This document shows positions 10,165-22,900 of a stretch of 64,000 nt of DNA, one piece after another (position 1 is the stretch's first letter; every line of letters begins with the position of its first letter). The DNA comes from Apostichopus japonicus (taxonomy: Eukaryota; Echinodermata; Holothuroidea; Aspidochirotida; Stichopodidae): assembly GCF_037975245.1 (NCBI RefSeq), contig NC_092561.1, forward strand, positions 2,454,501 through 2,518,500. The letters run 5' to 3'. Position numbers and translations under genes: made by a program. The notes under the pieces were generated by a model. It worked only from the letters and a program-made list of their open reading frames with translations. It searched no databases and had not been told where the DNA came from.

Positions 10165-11929
10165 ATGGGCACTGCCACCATGAACAAAAATGCATCTAAT
10201 GCAGCCAGGGAGGACGACCAATTAATAATACAAGTAAGTCGTTACACATATAGGCACTGCAGTGGCGTAGGAGGGTACTTTTGTGTGGGGGGCTGAAGAC
10301 TGATGGCCAGCCTGGGGGAGGAATCTAAGGGAGGGGGTGCCCCCTCCCCTTTGGAATTTTTTTGCATTTCCAGGTGGCCTCAGATGCAATTTGGTGCAAT
10401 ATAGCACATTTCAACACCCACTCCATTTTGTAAATAATTTTGCATTTCACCTGGCCTTAGATGCAATTTGGTGCTCCAAATGAGATTTGTTTCTCATTTG
10501 GAAATGAAAAAGGGGTTTTCTGACTTGCGAAGCGGGCTGGCGGAATGATACTTCCGCCCCCATATTTTTCACTGGGGGGGGGGGCTGGCGCCCCCAGCCC
10601 CCCGGTTCCTACGCCCTTGTATAGGCACATTAATGTATACATGGTGCGACATGGCGCCGCAAAGACACCCTTATGCAGGTATGTTTAATATATAAGACAC
10701 CACGTTACAGGTAATGTCTTTATATAAAAACAAAAGAAGGGGGAATCATGCCATCGGTATGTCGTGATGCAAACGCACCACACTACAGGTCTATGTAATT
10801 ACGCAAGGGCAGAATATTCCAGTTATGTAATTAAAGGGCATTACTGAAAATACAGATATGTCACTAGCAACAAAACACATCATAATACAGGGTAAGTGAT
10901 AACACAGAGGACCGTAGCGCAGTTGCAACACTTACATGCATGCACCTTAAAGGGTGTGAAGACTCGCCCCAAACCGCGTGCGGCCAACTGAACATGTTAA
11001 CTTTCTGTTGCCTGCAAGTGACCTTTTGTTCTTGTCGCTACAAAATGCAGAGAGTAATGAAACGTGATACCTTGTTATCTTTAGCTGGACCTGAGATGTC
11101 CATCGCTGTATTGTTTCTACACTGTGCTGTGGGTATTGACCGCAGCTGTATGTACTAACTGTACACTAGTGTCTAATTACCGACCTTAGCAAGCTCTGTG
11201 TGTGTGTATTTTCTGGGATCGATGGTGGTGTCTAACACTTCTGTTACACCTCATTCGAAACTAGGTCAGATTACCGGCATTAGACGTTTCTTTTTGCGCG
11301 AGTCTTCACACCCTTTAAATGGTTTCATTAACAGAACACGTTTTTAATGTTGCATATAATACATATCCCTTTTTAGTTACGATTGTCTTTATTCTTCAAC
11401 GAAAGGGCACTCTAGTGATAAAGAAGGTAGAATTAAAAAAATGTAATAGGTCCCTTGTAAGGTTCATCATCACAAAACAGACATGTTTCTCCTGTACGAC
11501 CATTTATTCATTTATTCCCCAAATAATGTATTTTTCACTCTCCGGGAGGAGCTAGACTTAAAAGATGACTTCGACGAAAAAAAAACTAATTTAAAATGTT
11601 GTAGACTTTTAGAAAACACTGATAGCAGTCCAGTTTGTGTTTCTGTATCACTTTTATCAATTTATCAGTATCAAATTTCACCAATTTATAATTCAATGAA
11701 TTAACATGAACATTTGGGCAAGCTCTGCGCTGACGTCATCATCAAGTAACCCTTCAAGTAACATTCAAGAGATGCAACATAGTTGAATATCTTAAAAACC
11801 GGAACAGCTAAAGAAACGTTACCAGCTTTTAAATTGTTCTAATTCTTCTACTAAAGGCATCCATAAAGTCATTTCGATTGGGTACAAAATTTCACGTGCT
11901 ACTCGTAAGATCAATCTCGTGCCCGTGAT

Positions 11930-11989
<60 letters not shown>

Positions 11990-14900
11990 AACATATAGGC
12001 CTATATACATGCATACATATGTACATATAGACATACACATGTGCATATCGTTAGTTTTGTTCTCATGCCCCAATAAATGTTAAATTGCACGTAACAATTC
12101 AAGGTACAATACCACATGCATGTAATTAACAGACATAGGCCTACAGACTCTACCGGGCTTATATCGGCAACCTACCATAAATCTCATATTTATCTTCTGA
12201 CAAACCCCGTTTTGCTTCGATTGGCTTGCCATGCAGATAACAATAGTTGTAAGATATGTAGGCCTATCTAAGTACATATCATACTTGTAGTTCGCTTTAT
12301 TTATTACTTTCTTTATATCCAAATCTGTATCCGAGCATACCGTACTGTAATTTTCAATGCGCAAAGTACAGGCTAGGTAAAGCAGTGCAAGTGGTAGCTA
12401 TACTCATATATGAGCCGTTGATGTGTGTGTATGTATTGTTTTAATTGTATATTGTGTATGTATTGTTTTAACAGGCGATCCACGCTAGTTAGTAGTCAAC
12501 ACTTTAACCTCAAATCTGCTACATATTCCATTACTGGTCACTATGGCTCAATATTACTCGGCTACAAGTTTCTTTCATGGACTGTCTCTCAAATCCCTCC
12601 ACCTCAAGAGGGGTTTATCATTCATTTTAGGGCAATAATTGCCAGTGTCAGGACCTCCAGCAAAGTATTTAAATTTCTTTTCAGCAATTTTGATATGAAA
12701 TTGGGTCGGTACTGATGATCTTTAATTGTTTTGGTTTTTGATTAAATTGATTTTCTCATTAACACTTACCATGTCTGTGTATGAGTTACCTGTCATATCG
12801 GCCACCCCACCCCACTTTTTTTGATTTGATTTGATTTTTATTTGATTACGTCATCATGACGTCATAATGAACTATATTAGATATTAGATTAGATATTTAT
12901 TTATTCAGCCAATCATATAAAAATACAATGGAAATTGGTTGATAACGGTTCAACTACCACATTGACGGTTCAACTACCACATTGGACGCACAATTTACAG
13001 GATATTATAACACTTCTATGTTTCTTTTTGCAGGAAGGTGATGACCCAGACCACCATGGTGAGGGGTACGGGGTTTGTATCGCAACTGTCTTTAACGTCG
13101 CGTCCATAGCAGGCACCGGGATTCTTGTCTTGCCTAATGCCTTAGCAAACACAGGTGTGAAACGTTGGCATATTCCTTACGATATCGCAATTTCTGGGTA
13201 CGAGTAGGAGTAGGGGATGGCGGGGGGGGGGGGGGTGGGGGACGCAAATGCGTCTTCCAATATGACCCGGCACCTAATTATCCACACACTCACTAGGAGA
13301 TATCCATAGGAAGGAGAACGTTTTTATGAGATATTAATGTTAAATTATTAATGTTTTAACGAAAAATGTTTAGAAATAATAGACTGAAAACTTATTCGTG
13401 ACGAATTTATACACCACAATTAACGTTATCAAAACAAAAAAAGAAACGTTTTAATAACGTTTTATAAACGTGTTTATGTTTGCTGGGAAGTGCATAGGGA
13501 GTGCCAGGTTTCCTTTGTTTATGGAAATGCATTTCCTTTAAGATATATCCTTTGTCTATATATTCATGCAAAGTATTCCCCCCACCCCCACCCCGCCAGC
13601 CCCGCAAACTAGAATAGAACGAAACTACGAATCTCCATGAATGCTAATACTGACTTGTTAGATGTTGATTTATTTCTGATATACTGATGTTAAAACGTAA
13701 CATATTGATGTTAATGTCGGTATGCTCATGTTAACTTGTAACATACTGATATTTTCCCTGACGTTTAGATCTGCTGATTTTTTTCGCCAATATTGTAAAG
13801 CAGATACCGTCCCACCGGGCTGGACGAAACTATTGCTTAAGCCGTAGTATTGCTGTTGGTAATACATGATACCACACTGTACCAGCACACTCTAGATAAT
13901 AAATAGGTTAGTGTATTACGTATACATATACACTGTACTTCGGTATATAGGCCGTGTAATGAATATATAATATTACAGTTTACCATGTAGTATATTTGCT
14001 TTAAAATGTCACTAAATTACCATAGCAACAATAAGTCAAATGTTTTCACCATAGCAACAATAAGTCAAATGTTTTCACCATAGCAACAATCAGTCAAATG
14101 TTCTTACCACAGCAACAATAAGTCAAATGTTTTCATCATAGCAACAAAAGGTCAAATGTTTTCACCATAGCAACAATAATCAGTCAAATGTTCTTACCAT
14201 AACAACAATCAGTCAAATGTTTGCATCATAGCAACAATAAGTCAAATGTTTTCACCATAGCAACAATAGGTCAAATGTTTTCATCATAAAAACAATCAGT
14301 CAAATGTTATTACCACAGCAACAATAAGTCAAATGTTTTCACCATAGCAACAATCAGTCAAATGTTCTTACCACAGCAACAATAAGTCAAATGTTTTCAT
14401 CATAGCAACAAAAGGTCAAATGTTTTCACCATAACAACAATCAGTCAAATGTTTGCATCATAGCAACAATAAGTCAAATGTTTTCACCATAGCAACAATA
14501 GGTCAAATGTTTTCATCATAAAAACAATCAGTCAAATGTTATTACCACAGCAACAATAAGTCAAATGTTTTCACCATAGCAACAATAATCAGTCAAATGT
14601 TCTTACCATAACAACAATCAGTCAAATGTTTTCATCATAGCAACAATAAGTCAAATGTTTTCACCATAGCAACAATAATCAGTCAAATGTTCTTACCATA
14701 ACAACAATCAGTCAAATGTTTTCATCATAGCAACAATAAGTCAAATGTTTTCACCATAGCAACAATAATCAGTCAAATGTTCTTACCATAACAACAATCA
14801 GTCAAATGTTTTCATCATAGCAACAATAAGTCAAATGTTTTCACCATAGCAACAATAATCAGTCAAATGTTCTTACCATAACAACAATCAGTCAAATGTT

Positions 14901-17900
14901 TTCATCATAGCAACAATAAGTCAAATGTTTTCACCATAGCAACAATCAGTCAAATGTTTGCATCATAGCAACAATAAGTCAAATGTTTTCACCATAGCAA
15001 CAAAAGGTCAAATGTTTTCACCATAGCAACAATAATCAGTCAAATGTTTTCATCATAGCAACAATAAGCCAAATGTTTTCACCATAGCAACAATAATCAG
15101 TCAAATGTTTGCATCATAGCAACAATAAGCCAAATGTTTTCACCATAGCAACAGCCAGTGTAACGTTCAAATTCACTTTCATCATGGAAAATTACCCTGT
15201 CAGGATAATGCTTCCATGCTTTCACTATTAGTCCAGTCAATGTATGGTTAAACCTCAAACTAATTGCAAAAGAACTGTTAAACATTAGCAGGGTATATTT
15301 AATCATCCTTTCTAACACACCGAAAACAGACATAAATCTATGTTGCAGAAATAGTGAAACGTTTGCTGAAAAAACTTTGTGTTCAAAATTAGCGCGTACT
15401 TTACCGTCCACCGTCGGTACACCTGTATTACGCGGTTGCCAAAGTTACACGTACTCTAATGCAAACTGATTTATTTTAATTTAAAAACAATAAAAATGGC
15501 CTGTTTTGTGGTCAACATGTTTTTCTATCAGATTTTTATAATCAGAAAAGCTAGGAAGTCGGGTTTTTTTTTCTGTAAAATTGAAACTGAATGGGCTTAT
15601 CGAGGTTATAGCAAGTAAATTATGCACATGCTGCAGACGTAATATACCATCAGTTTCAATGTAAACTTCAGATAAGACTTGGTATACGAAAGATTCATAA
15701 AACTCAATAACAAAGATAAGGAATCATTGGGAGATATGACCAAACATATAATAGCCTGGGTAACTAAAGGAAAATGGCGATGAACAGATATCGTTATCAG
15801 ATCATGTAGAAAATATGAGGGTGTTTGTTCTTAACGATGATGTAGCAATGTTTATACGAGGAACTGAAGGAACGTGTTGCTGGAGCAATTCTCATCAGTG
15901 GATTAAATGGAAACCCTGACGTAATTATACAGAGGAGTCGCAATAGGAGTTTTCAAGTGGTTTCATTGAAATATATAAATGTTTTCTGATTGATTGATTG
16001 AAATTCTGTGAACCTGTCTAATATATATATAGTAATGTAGGCAATGGGTTATATACAGGTGTAATTAACAAAGTAATACTGTTATATTGAATTTTCATTG
16101 ATTGATTTCACTGAATATGAAAATAAAGAGTTTTATGGCAAGTTATGAAAACACTACCTTGCACGTTTATCTTTCGTCATAGTTTTTACTTGTTATTTGG
16201 CTTCATATGCCTCAGAATAAGAATAATTATTTACTGCCTTCCATGGAATGGGCATTGTTGAGGGCATCATTCTGACCTATAGACAAGAGAAAATGTAGGT
16301 ATATACATGGACTATATATTGAAACTGAATCGGTGATGAATATGTAAATGGCGAGAAAGAGGTGGAGAGAGAGGTGGGTGGAGAGGGAGGTGGGTAGAGT
16401 GAGGTGGGTGGAGAGGGAGGTGGGTGGAGTGAGGTGGGTGGATAGAGAGGTGGGTGGAGAGGGAGGTGGGTGGAGAGAGGTGGGTGGAGAGAGAGGTGGG
16501 TGGAGAGAGGTGGGTGGAGAGGGAGGTGGGTGGAGAGGGAGGTGGGTGGACTGAGGTGGAGAGAGGTGGGTGGTGAGGGAGGTGGGTGGAGTGAGGTGGG
16601 TGGAGAGAGAGGTGGAGGTCGGCATGCAGTTCCTTTTTACCCAAATCATTTTCACATACATGTGTCGCTACGTATCTGTATCTTGGCCACCACACAGGTT
16701 TGTTTCGGTAGACTCTCTCCGAATCTGTAGCATCATTTGAGTTTTCGATTCACGTCATTGACATGTTTTGCTACTGGATTCAAGTGATTAGCTTATCACT
16801 GTGTTATTTTAATGGTTAACTTTAAGCAAGTCAGTCGCTTCACCTTGCGTGTTGACTCGAGCAATGACTCGTTTATAGGCACAACATTAGAATATATAAG
16901 AATGTTTGCCCAGTCCCATCCATCCACTATATTTCCCCGAGTCCCTTAATGGATATTTATGTCATTTATGCCAGTCAAACCAATTTCTGCTACTTTAAAA
17001 CTGATGAAATCAGATCTCTTATCGATGTCGCAAAGGCCAGAGTCGCCATCTTGTTATAAGGCGCCATTGCAGCTCGGGTCTTCAACTTCTATTAATGTAT
17101 ATTTTCAATATGTTTTCTACAAGGTATATGTCTGTCGAAAACCGCCAAACATATTCCTTTGAAATTTGGTCGAGGTTCACCCATGTTTTCTTCTTCACAG
17201 ATTGACTGGACTATAAGGCATGCATGTTGGAATTTTTGTTCGTGGAGTCTATAAACTGCACGAATTTATTTTTTGAGTCTAAAATCTTAATTTTTTTTCT
17301 AAGAAGGTTCCCATGAACCCACCCCCTAAATGGGAACGGCCTCACTGACCCAGGGCCACAGCGCCTCCTTTAATAAAATCCTGGATCCCCCCCACCCCTC
17401 GGCTTGAAAACTTTATATCCTACCTAGACGATCATCAACAAAAACAGCGACTCTATAATTTTATCCCCATCTCTCTTTTCCTGACAGGCTGGAGTGGTTT
17501 AGCTGTGCTGGTAACTTTGGCGATAATTCAATTATACACGGGAATAATTCTTGGTCGGTGTTGGAGTTTGTTACAAGAGAGATTTGAGATCTATCGACAG
17601 CAGACCAGATACCCATATGCAGCAATCGGCTATGAAGCTTTCGGAAAAATTGGAAGGTAAATGACTATATCTAGAGCAAAGTGGCGTAATAAGCACTTGT
17701 ATGATGTATATGAAAAGCACAAACCCAGCAGTAAAACATAATTGCATATGTTTGACAATATTTATATACATATATATAATATTTACATAATTACATATAT
17801 TACAATATTTACATATTAATTCGAACATATACGGGCCAAATCAAATCGCAAGTCGTTTTGTATGGTTCTGTTACATCGAATGTACACGTGTGTTAAATCG

Positions 17901-19069
17901 AATATTAGATGTATTCACACGAATTTATAAACGAATTCCAAGAGTCAAATTTCAATTAGTTAACAAAATTGTAAACAGCATACGGTAAACAAGTGTGTAT
18001 TTTGACCATATATTAATCAGCACCTAGAATTATGTAAATGCAAAGACTCCTACCCCCTGCCCCCTCCCCTCCCCTCCTTGCCCTCCGGGTTCCAATCAAC
18101 CTTTCTAGGAGACGTTTGCCCGAACGTTCCCTATAGAAAGTTTCGTATTATACAGTTACTGCTAATTCTGTCAGTGATATGCAAAAATATTCAGTTATAA
18201 TGTTTTACGAAGCTAACTGATACAGTGGTATAACTCTTAACCTGCACATTGCAGCGTCTAAGCACGAGGATAATATTTCATTCTTTTTAAGTAGTGTACT
18301 TTAGAAATGAAATGTAAATGCTGTTGTGTCTGACATTGCAGTGGTTATACTATTAAATCTAATCGATGAAAGATACAATTCACCGATGGCCGCTGACTTT
18401 TTTGAAGGGAAATGTTAATTAATTTTCTACGAAATAAATGGACAGATTAATGTATCGTTGGCGATAAATACACCAACCAGTAGGTTTGTTGTTTAAGGGT
18501 GGGAGGAGGTAGGGTGTCGGGGGGGGGCTGCTTATTACACTGTTCGCAATCAAAAACTGTGTGCAGATATATGTAACCTGTGGCGTCGAGAAATACGTCG
18601 GGCCCCGAGGGACAATTATGTCACCGGACCTTTCCTCGCCCTCCTCCTTTTTTACTTTTTAAATTTTTGTTGCAGTCTTCATTTATCCTCAAGCATTCTG
18701 TGAAAATGAACACGTCGTATTTCATCCTGTTTCTAACCCACAGGATAATAGTCACTATTACTATAAACACAACTCTTCTGTGCATTTGCGTGGTCCTCTT
18801 ATTAATTATCTCCGATAATGTCATGATACTACTGAATATTCACGACTTAAATCATTGCCTCATGATGGCCATCATAGTAATTTTACTGTGTCCATTCTCT
18901 TGGCTTGGAACGCCAAAGGACTTTTGGTAAGTTTATTTATCCTTTTGTAGCTTTTAGTAAGATTATATAGTAAAAACAACGTACTGTTTTGTTTTTACTA
19001 CCTTGTTAATTAGTTGTGTGGGAAGTTAACACTAGATAATCCAGTCTGAATACACGTCTGATATGTACA

Positions 19070-19134
<65 letters not shown>

Positions 19135-19528
19135 TATACATATATATGTGGTGACAGGTGGGGGATGGTTTCAGATAACGTGTATAGGCTTTTCCTAGGG
19201 ATTTTAAATCTCAACAAGTGTAAAGTCAGTGCAGTTTTTCACAATTCATAACATGACGACATTTGAAACCAATATCTAAAGTACATCAGGCAGCATTTAC
19301 AATACCGGTTTTATATTTTGCGCTGGTAGGCGCTTATCTGTAGATCTTTGTGCTTCCTCAACTGTAAAATGTAAAATAGTACAGTCATCGTACAAGAGAT
19401 ATGAAATGTTATACTTACTAACGTGTTAGTCAGTGCGTATAGCGTTTCATATCTTTGATGTTGAGTTGGGAAATCAGACTTTTGTTTATGAAATGGAGGT
19501 TAACGATATATAAAAATAAAAAAAAATA

Positions 19529-19592
<64 letters not shown>

Positions 19593-19873
19593 AATATATA
19601 TAAATATATATATGTATATATAAATATACATATATAAATATATATATAGAGTAGGTTGGCGTCTATCTTGGCGCAGAGTGCTCTATGTCCATTGGACAGA
19701 GCGTAATATATGTTGATACTAGATGAGACTAGTGGAACACTAGTAGTTGTTACTCGGAGTTTCACGCATTATTGCGATCTTCAGACAACTCTGAAGTTGT
19801 CTGAAGATCGCTATAACGCGTGAAACTCCGAGTAACAACTACTAGTGTTCCACTAGTCTCATCTAGTATCAAC

Positions 19874-19956
<83 letters not shown>

Positions 19957-22900
19957 GAATAACAAAAGAATGTGTAGCAAGTGGGATGACAGGTAAACAG
20001 TAAATAAGAAAGATCAACACACAAGAAAAATTCCACTTCACGACCGGTTTCGTCCTTTTGGGACTCACTAGGCGAAGGTAGGAATCGAACCCTGGACCTT
20101 ATGTCACAGACCGAAGTCCGTTCTACTCTACCACAGTGATTCTACTGATGATACACCTCTGAGGCACTTCCCAACAAAGTCCTATTAATATCCATAAACC
20201 CACCCTATTCCTCCTTCATATAGATATCCGTCATTCCTACTTCCATATAACTAAAACCATTGCGACATATCACGGTACAGACCTCATATCAAGTTCGTCG
20301 TGTTTCTTTTATCAGGCAAGTAGCTGTATGTGGCGCCCTGACTACAGGTCTATCGTGTCTATTGCTATTGGTATCAATTGCACGAAATATACCTCACGCC
20401 GACGTAGCTAAATTGAGCTACAGGACGCCATCATTTGCAAGTTATTTCTCAGGAGTTGGAATTATGGTCATGGCATTCAATGGTCATCCTACCTTCCTCA
20501 CCATTCAACATGACATGAGAAATCCTGAGCAATATCCACACAGTTTGTTACTGACAGCACTAGGTAAGTAAACCCGGCATTAAGCTAGATTTGTTATACA
20601 GCTGTTCCTGCCATTTACTGTTTGTTACTGACAGGACTAGGTAAGTAAACCCAGCATTAAGCTAGATTTGTTATATACAGCTGTTCCTGCCATTTAAGTT
20701 TGTTACCGACAGGACTAGGTAAGTAAATCCGGCATTAAGCTAGATTTGTTATACAGCTGTTCCTGTCACTTAAGTTTGTTACTGACAGGACTAGGTAAGT
20801 AAACCCAGCATTAAGCTAGATTTGTTATACAGCTGTTCCTGCCATTTAAGTTTGTTACTGACAGGACTAGGTAAGTAAACCCGGCATTAAGCTAGATTTG
20901 TTATACAGCTGTTCCTGCCATTTAAGTTTGTTACTGACAGGACTAAGTAAGTTAACCCAGCATAAAGCTAGATTTGTTATACAGCTGTTCCTGTCACTTA
21001 AGTTTGTTACTGACAGGACTAGGTAAGTAAACCCAGCATTAAGCTAGATTTGTTATATACAGCTGTTCCTGCCATTTAAGTTTGTTACTGACAGGACTAG
21101 GTAAGTAAACCCAGCATAAAGCTAGATTTGTTATACAGCTGTTCCTGCCATTTAAGTTTGTTACTGACAGGACTAGGTAAGTAAACCCAGCATTAAGCTA
21201 GATTTGTTATATACAGCTGTTCCTGCCATTTAAGTTTGTTACTGACAGGACTAGGTAAGTAAACCCGGCATAAAGCTAGATTTGTTATACAGCTGTTCCT
21301 GCCATTTAAGTTTGTTACTGACAGGACTAGGTAAGTAAACCCAGCATAAAGCTAGATTTGTTATACAGCTGTTCCTGACATTTAAGTTTGTTACTGACAG
21401 GACTAGGTAAGTAAACCCGGCATTAAGCTAGATTTGTTATACAGCTGTTCCTGCCATTTAAGTTTGTTACTGACAGGACTAAGTAAGTTAACCCAGCATA
21501 AAGCTAGATTTGTTATACAGCTGTTCCTGTCACTTAAGTTTGTTACTGACAGGACTAGGTATGTAAACCCAGCATTAAGCTAGATTTGTTATATACAGCT
21601 GTTCCTGCCATTTAAGTTTGTTACTGACAGGACTAGGTAAGTAAACCCAGCATAAAGCTAGATTTGTTATACAGCTGTTCCTGCCATTTAAGTTTGTTAC
21701 TGACAGGACTAGGTAAGTAAACCCAGCATTAAGCTAGATTTGTTATATACAGCTGTTCCTGCCATTTAAGTTTGTTACTGACAGGACTAGGTAAGTAAAC
21801 CCGGCATAAAGCTAGATTTGTTATATACAGCTGTTCCTGCCATTTGAGTTTGTTACTGACAGGACTGGGTAAGTAAACCCGGCATTAAGCTAGATTTGTT
21901 ATATACAGCTGTTCCTGCCATTTAAGTTTGTTACTGACAGGACTAGGTAAGTAAACCCAGCATAAAGCTAGATTTGTTATACAGCTGTTCCTGCCATTTA
22001 AGTTTGTTACTGACAGGACTAGGTAAGTAAACCCAGCATTAAGCTAGATTTGTTATATACAGCTGTTCCTGCCATTTAAGTTTGTTACTGACAGGACTAG
22101 GTAAGTAAACCCAGCATAAAGCTAGATTTGTTATACAGCTGTTCCTGCCATTTAAGTTTGTTACTGACAGGACTAGGTAAGTAAACCCAGCATAAAGCTA
22201 GATTTGTTATACAGCTGTTCCTGACATTTAAGTTTGTTACTGACAGGACTAGGTAAGTAAACCCGGCATTAAGCTAGATTTGTTATACAGCTGTTCCTGC
22301 CATTTAAGTTTGTTACTGACAGGACTAAGTAAGTTAACCCAGCATAAAGCTAGATTTGTTATACAGCTGTTCCTGTCACTTAAGTTTGTTACTGACAGGA
22401 CTAGGTAAGTAAACCCAGCATTAAGCTAGATTTGTTATATACAGCTGTTCCTGCCATTTAAGTTTGTTACTGACAGGACTAGGTAAGTAAACCCAGCATA
22501 AAGCTAGATTTGTTATACAGCTGTTCCTGCCATTTAAGTTTGTTACTGACAGGACTAGGTAAGTAAACCCAGCATAAAGCTAGATTTGTTATACAGCTGT
22601 TCCTGCCATTTAAGTTTGTTACTGACAGGACTAGGTAAGTAAACCCAGCATTAAGCTAGATTTGTTATATACAGCTGTTCCTGCCATTTAAGTTTGTTAC
22701 TGACAGGACTAGGTAAGTAAACCCGGCATTAAGCTAGATTTGTTATATACAGCTGTTCCTGCCATTTGAGTTTGTTACTGACAGGACTGGGTAAGTAAAC
22801 CCGGCATTAAGCTAGATTTGTTATACAGCTGTTCCTGCCATTTAAGTTTGTTACTGACAGGACTGGGTAAGTAAACCCGGCATAAAGCTAGATTTGTTAT

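Noticed and set aside
12425..12715. Possible CR1-like tail in transporter intron 1
   Set aside because: Only weak resemblance to the usual C-terminal YG..S....LWN..P pattern; too diverged to claim.
14000..15150. CRISPR-like array
   Set aside because: The units are contiguous with no unique spacers, and the DNA is eukaryotic intron; it is a minisatellite.
16227..16730. Overlapping open frames rich in His/Pro/Thr/Ser or Gly/Arg/Glu
   Set aside because: They are translations of the GGTGGGTGGAGAGA minisatellite on both strands.
19032..20068. Several open frames made of alternating Tyr-Ile
   Set aside because: They are translations of TA arrays.
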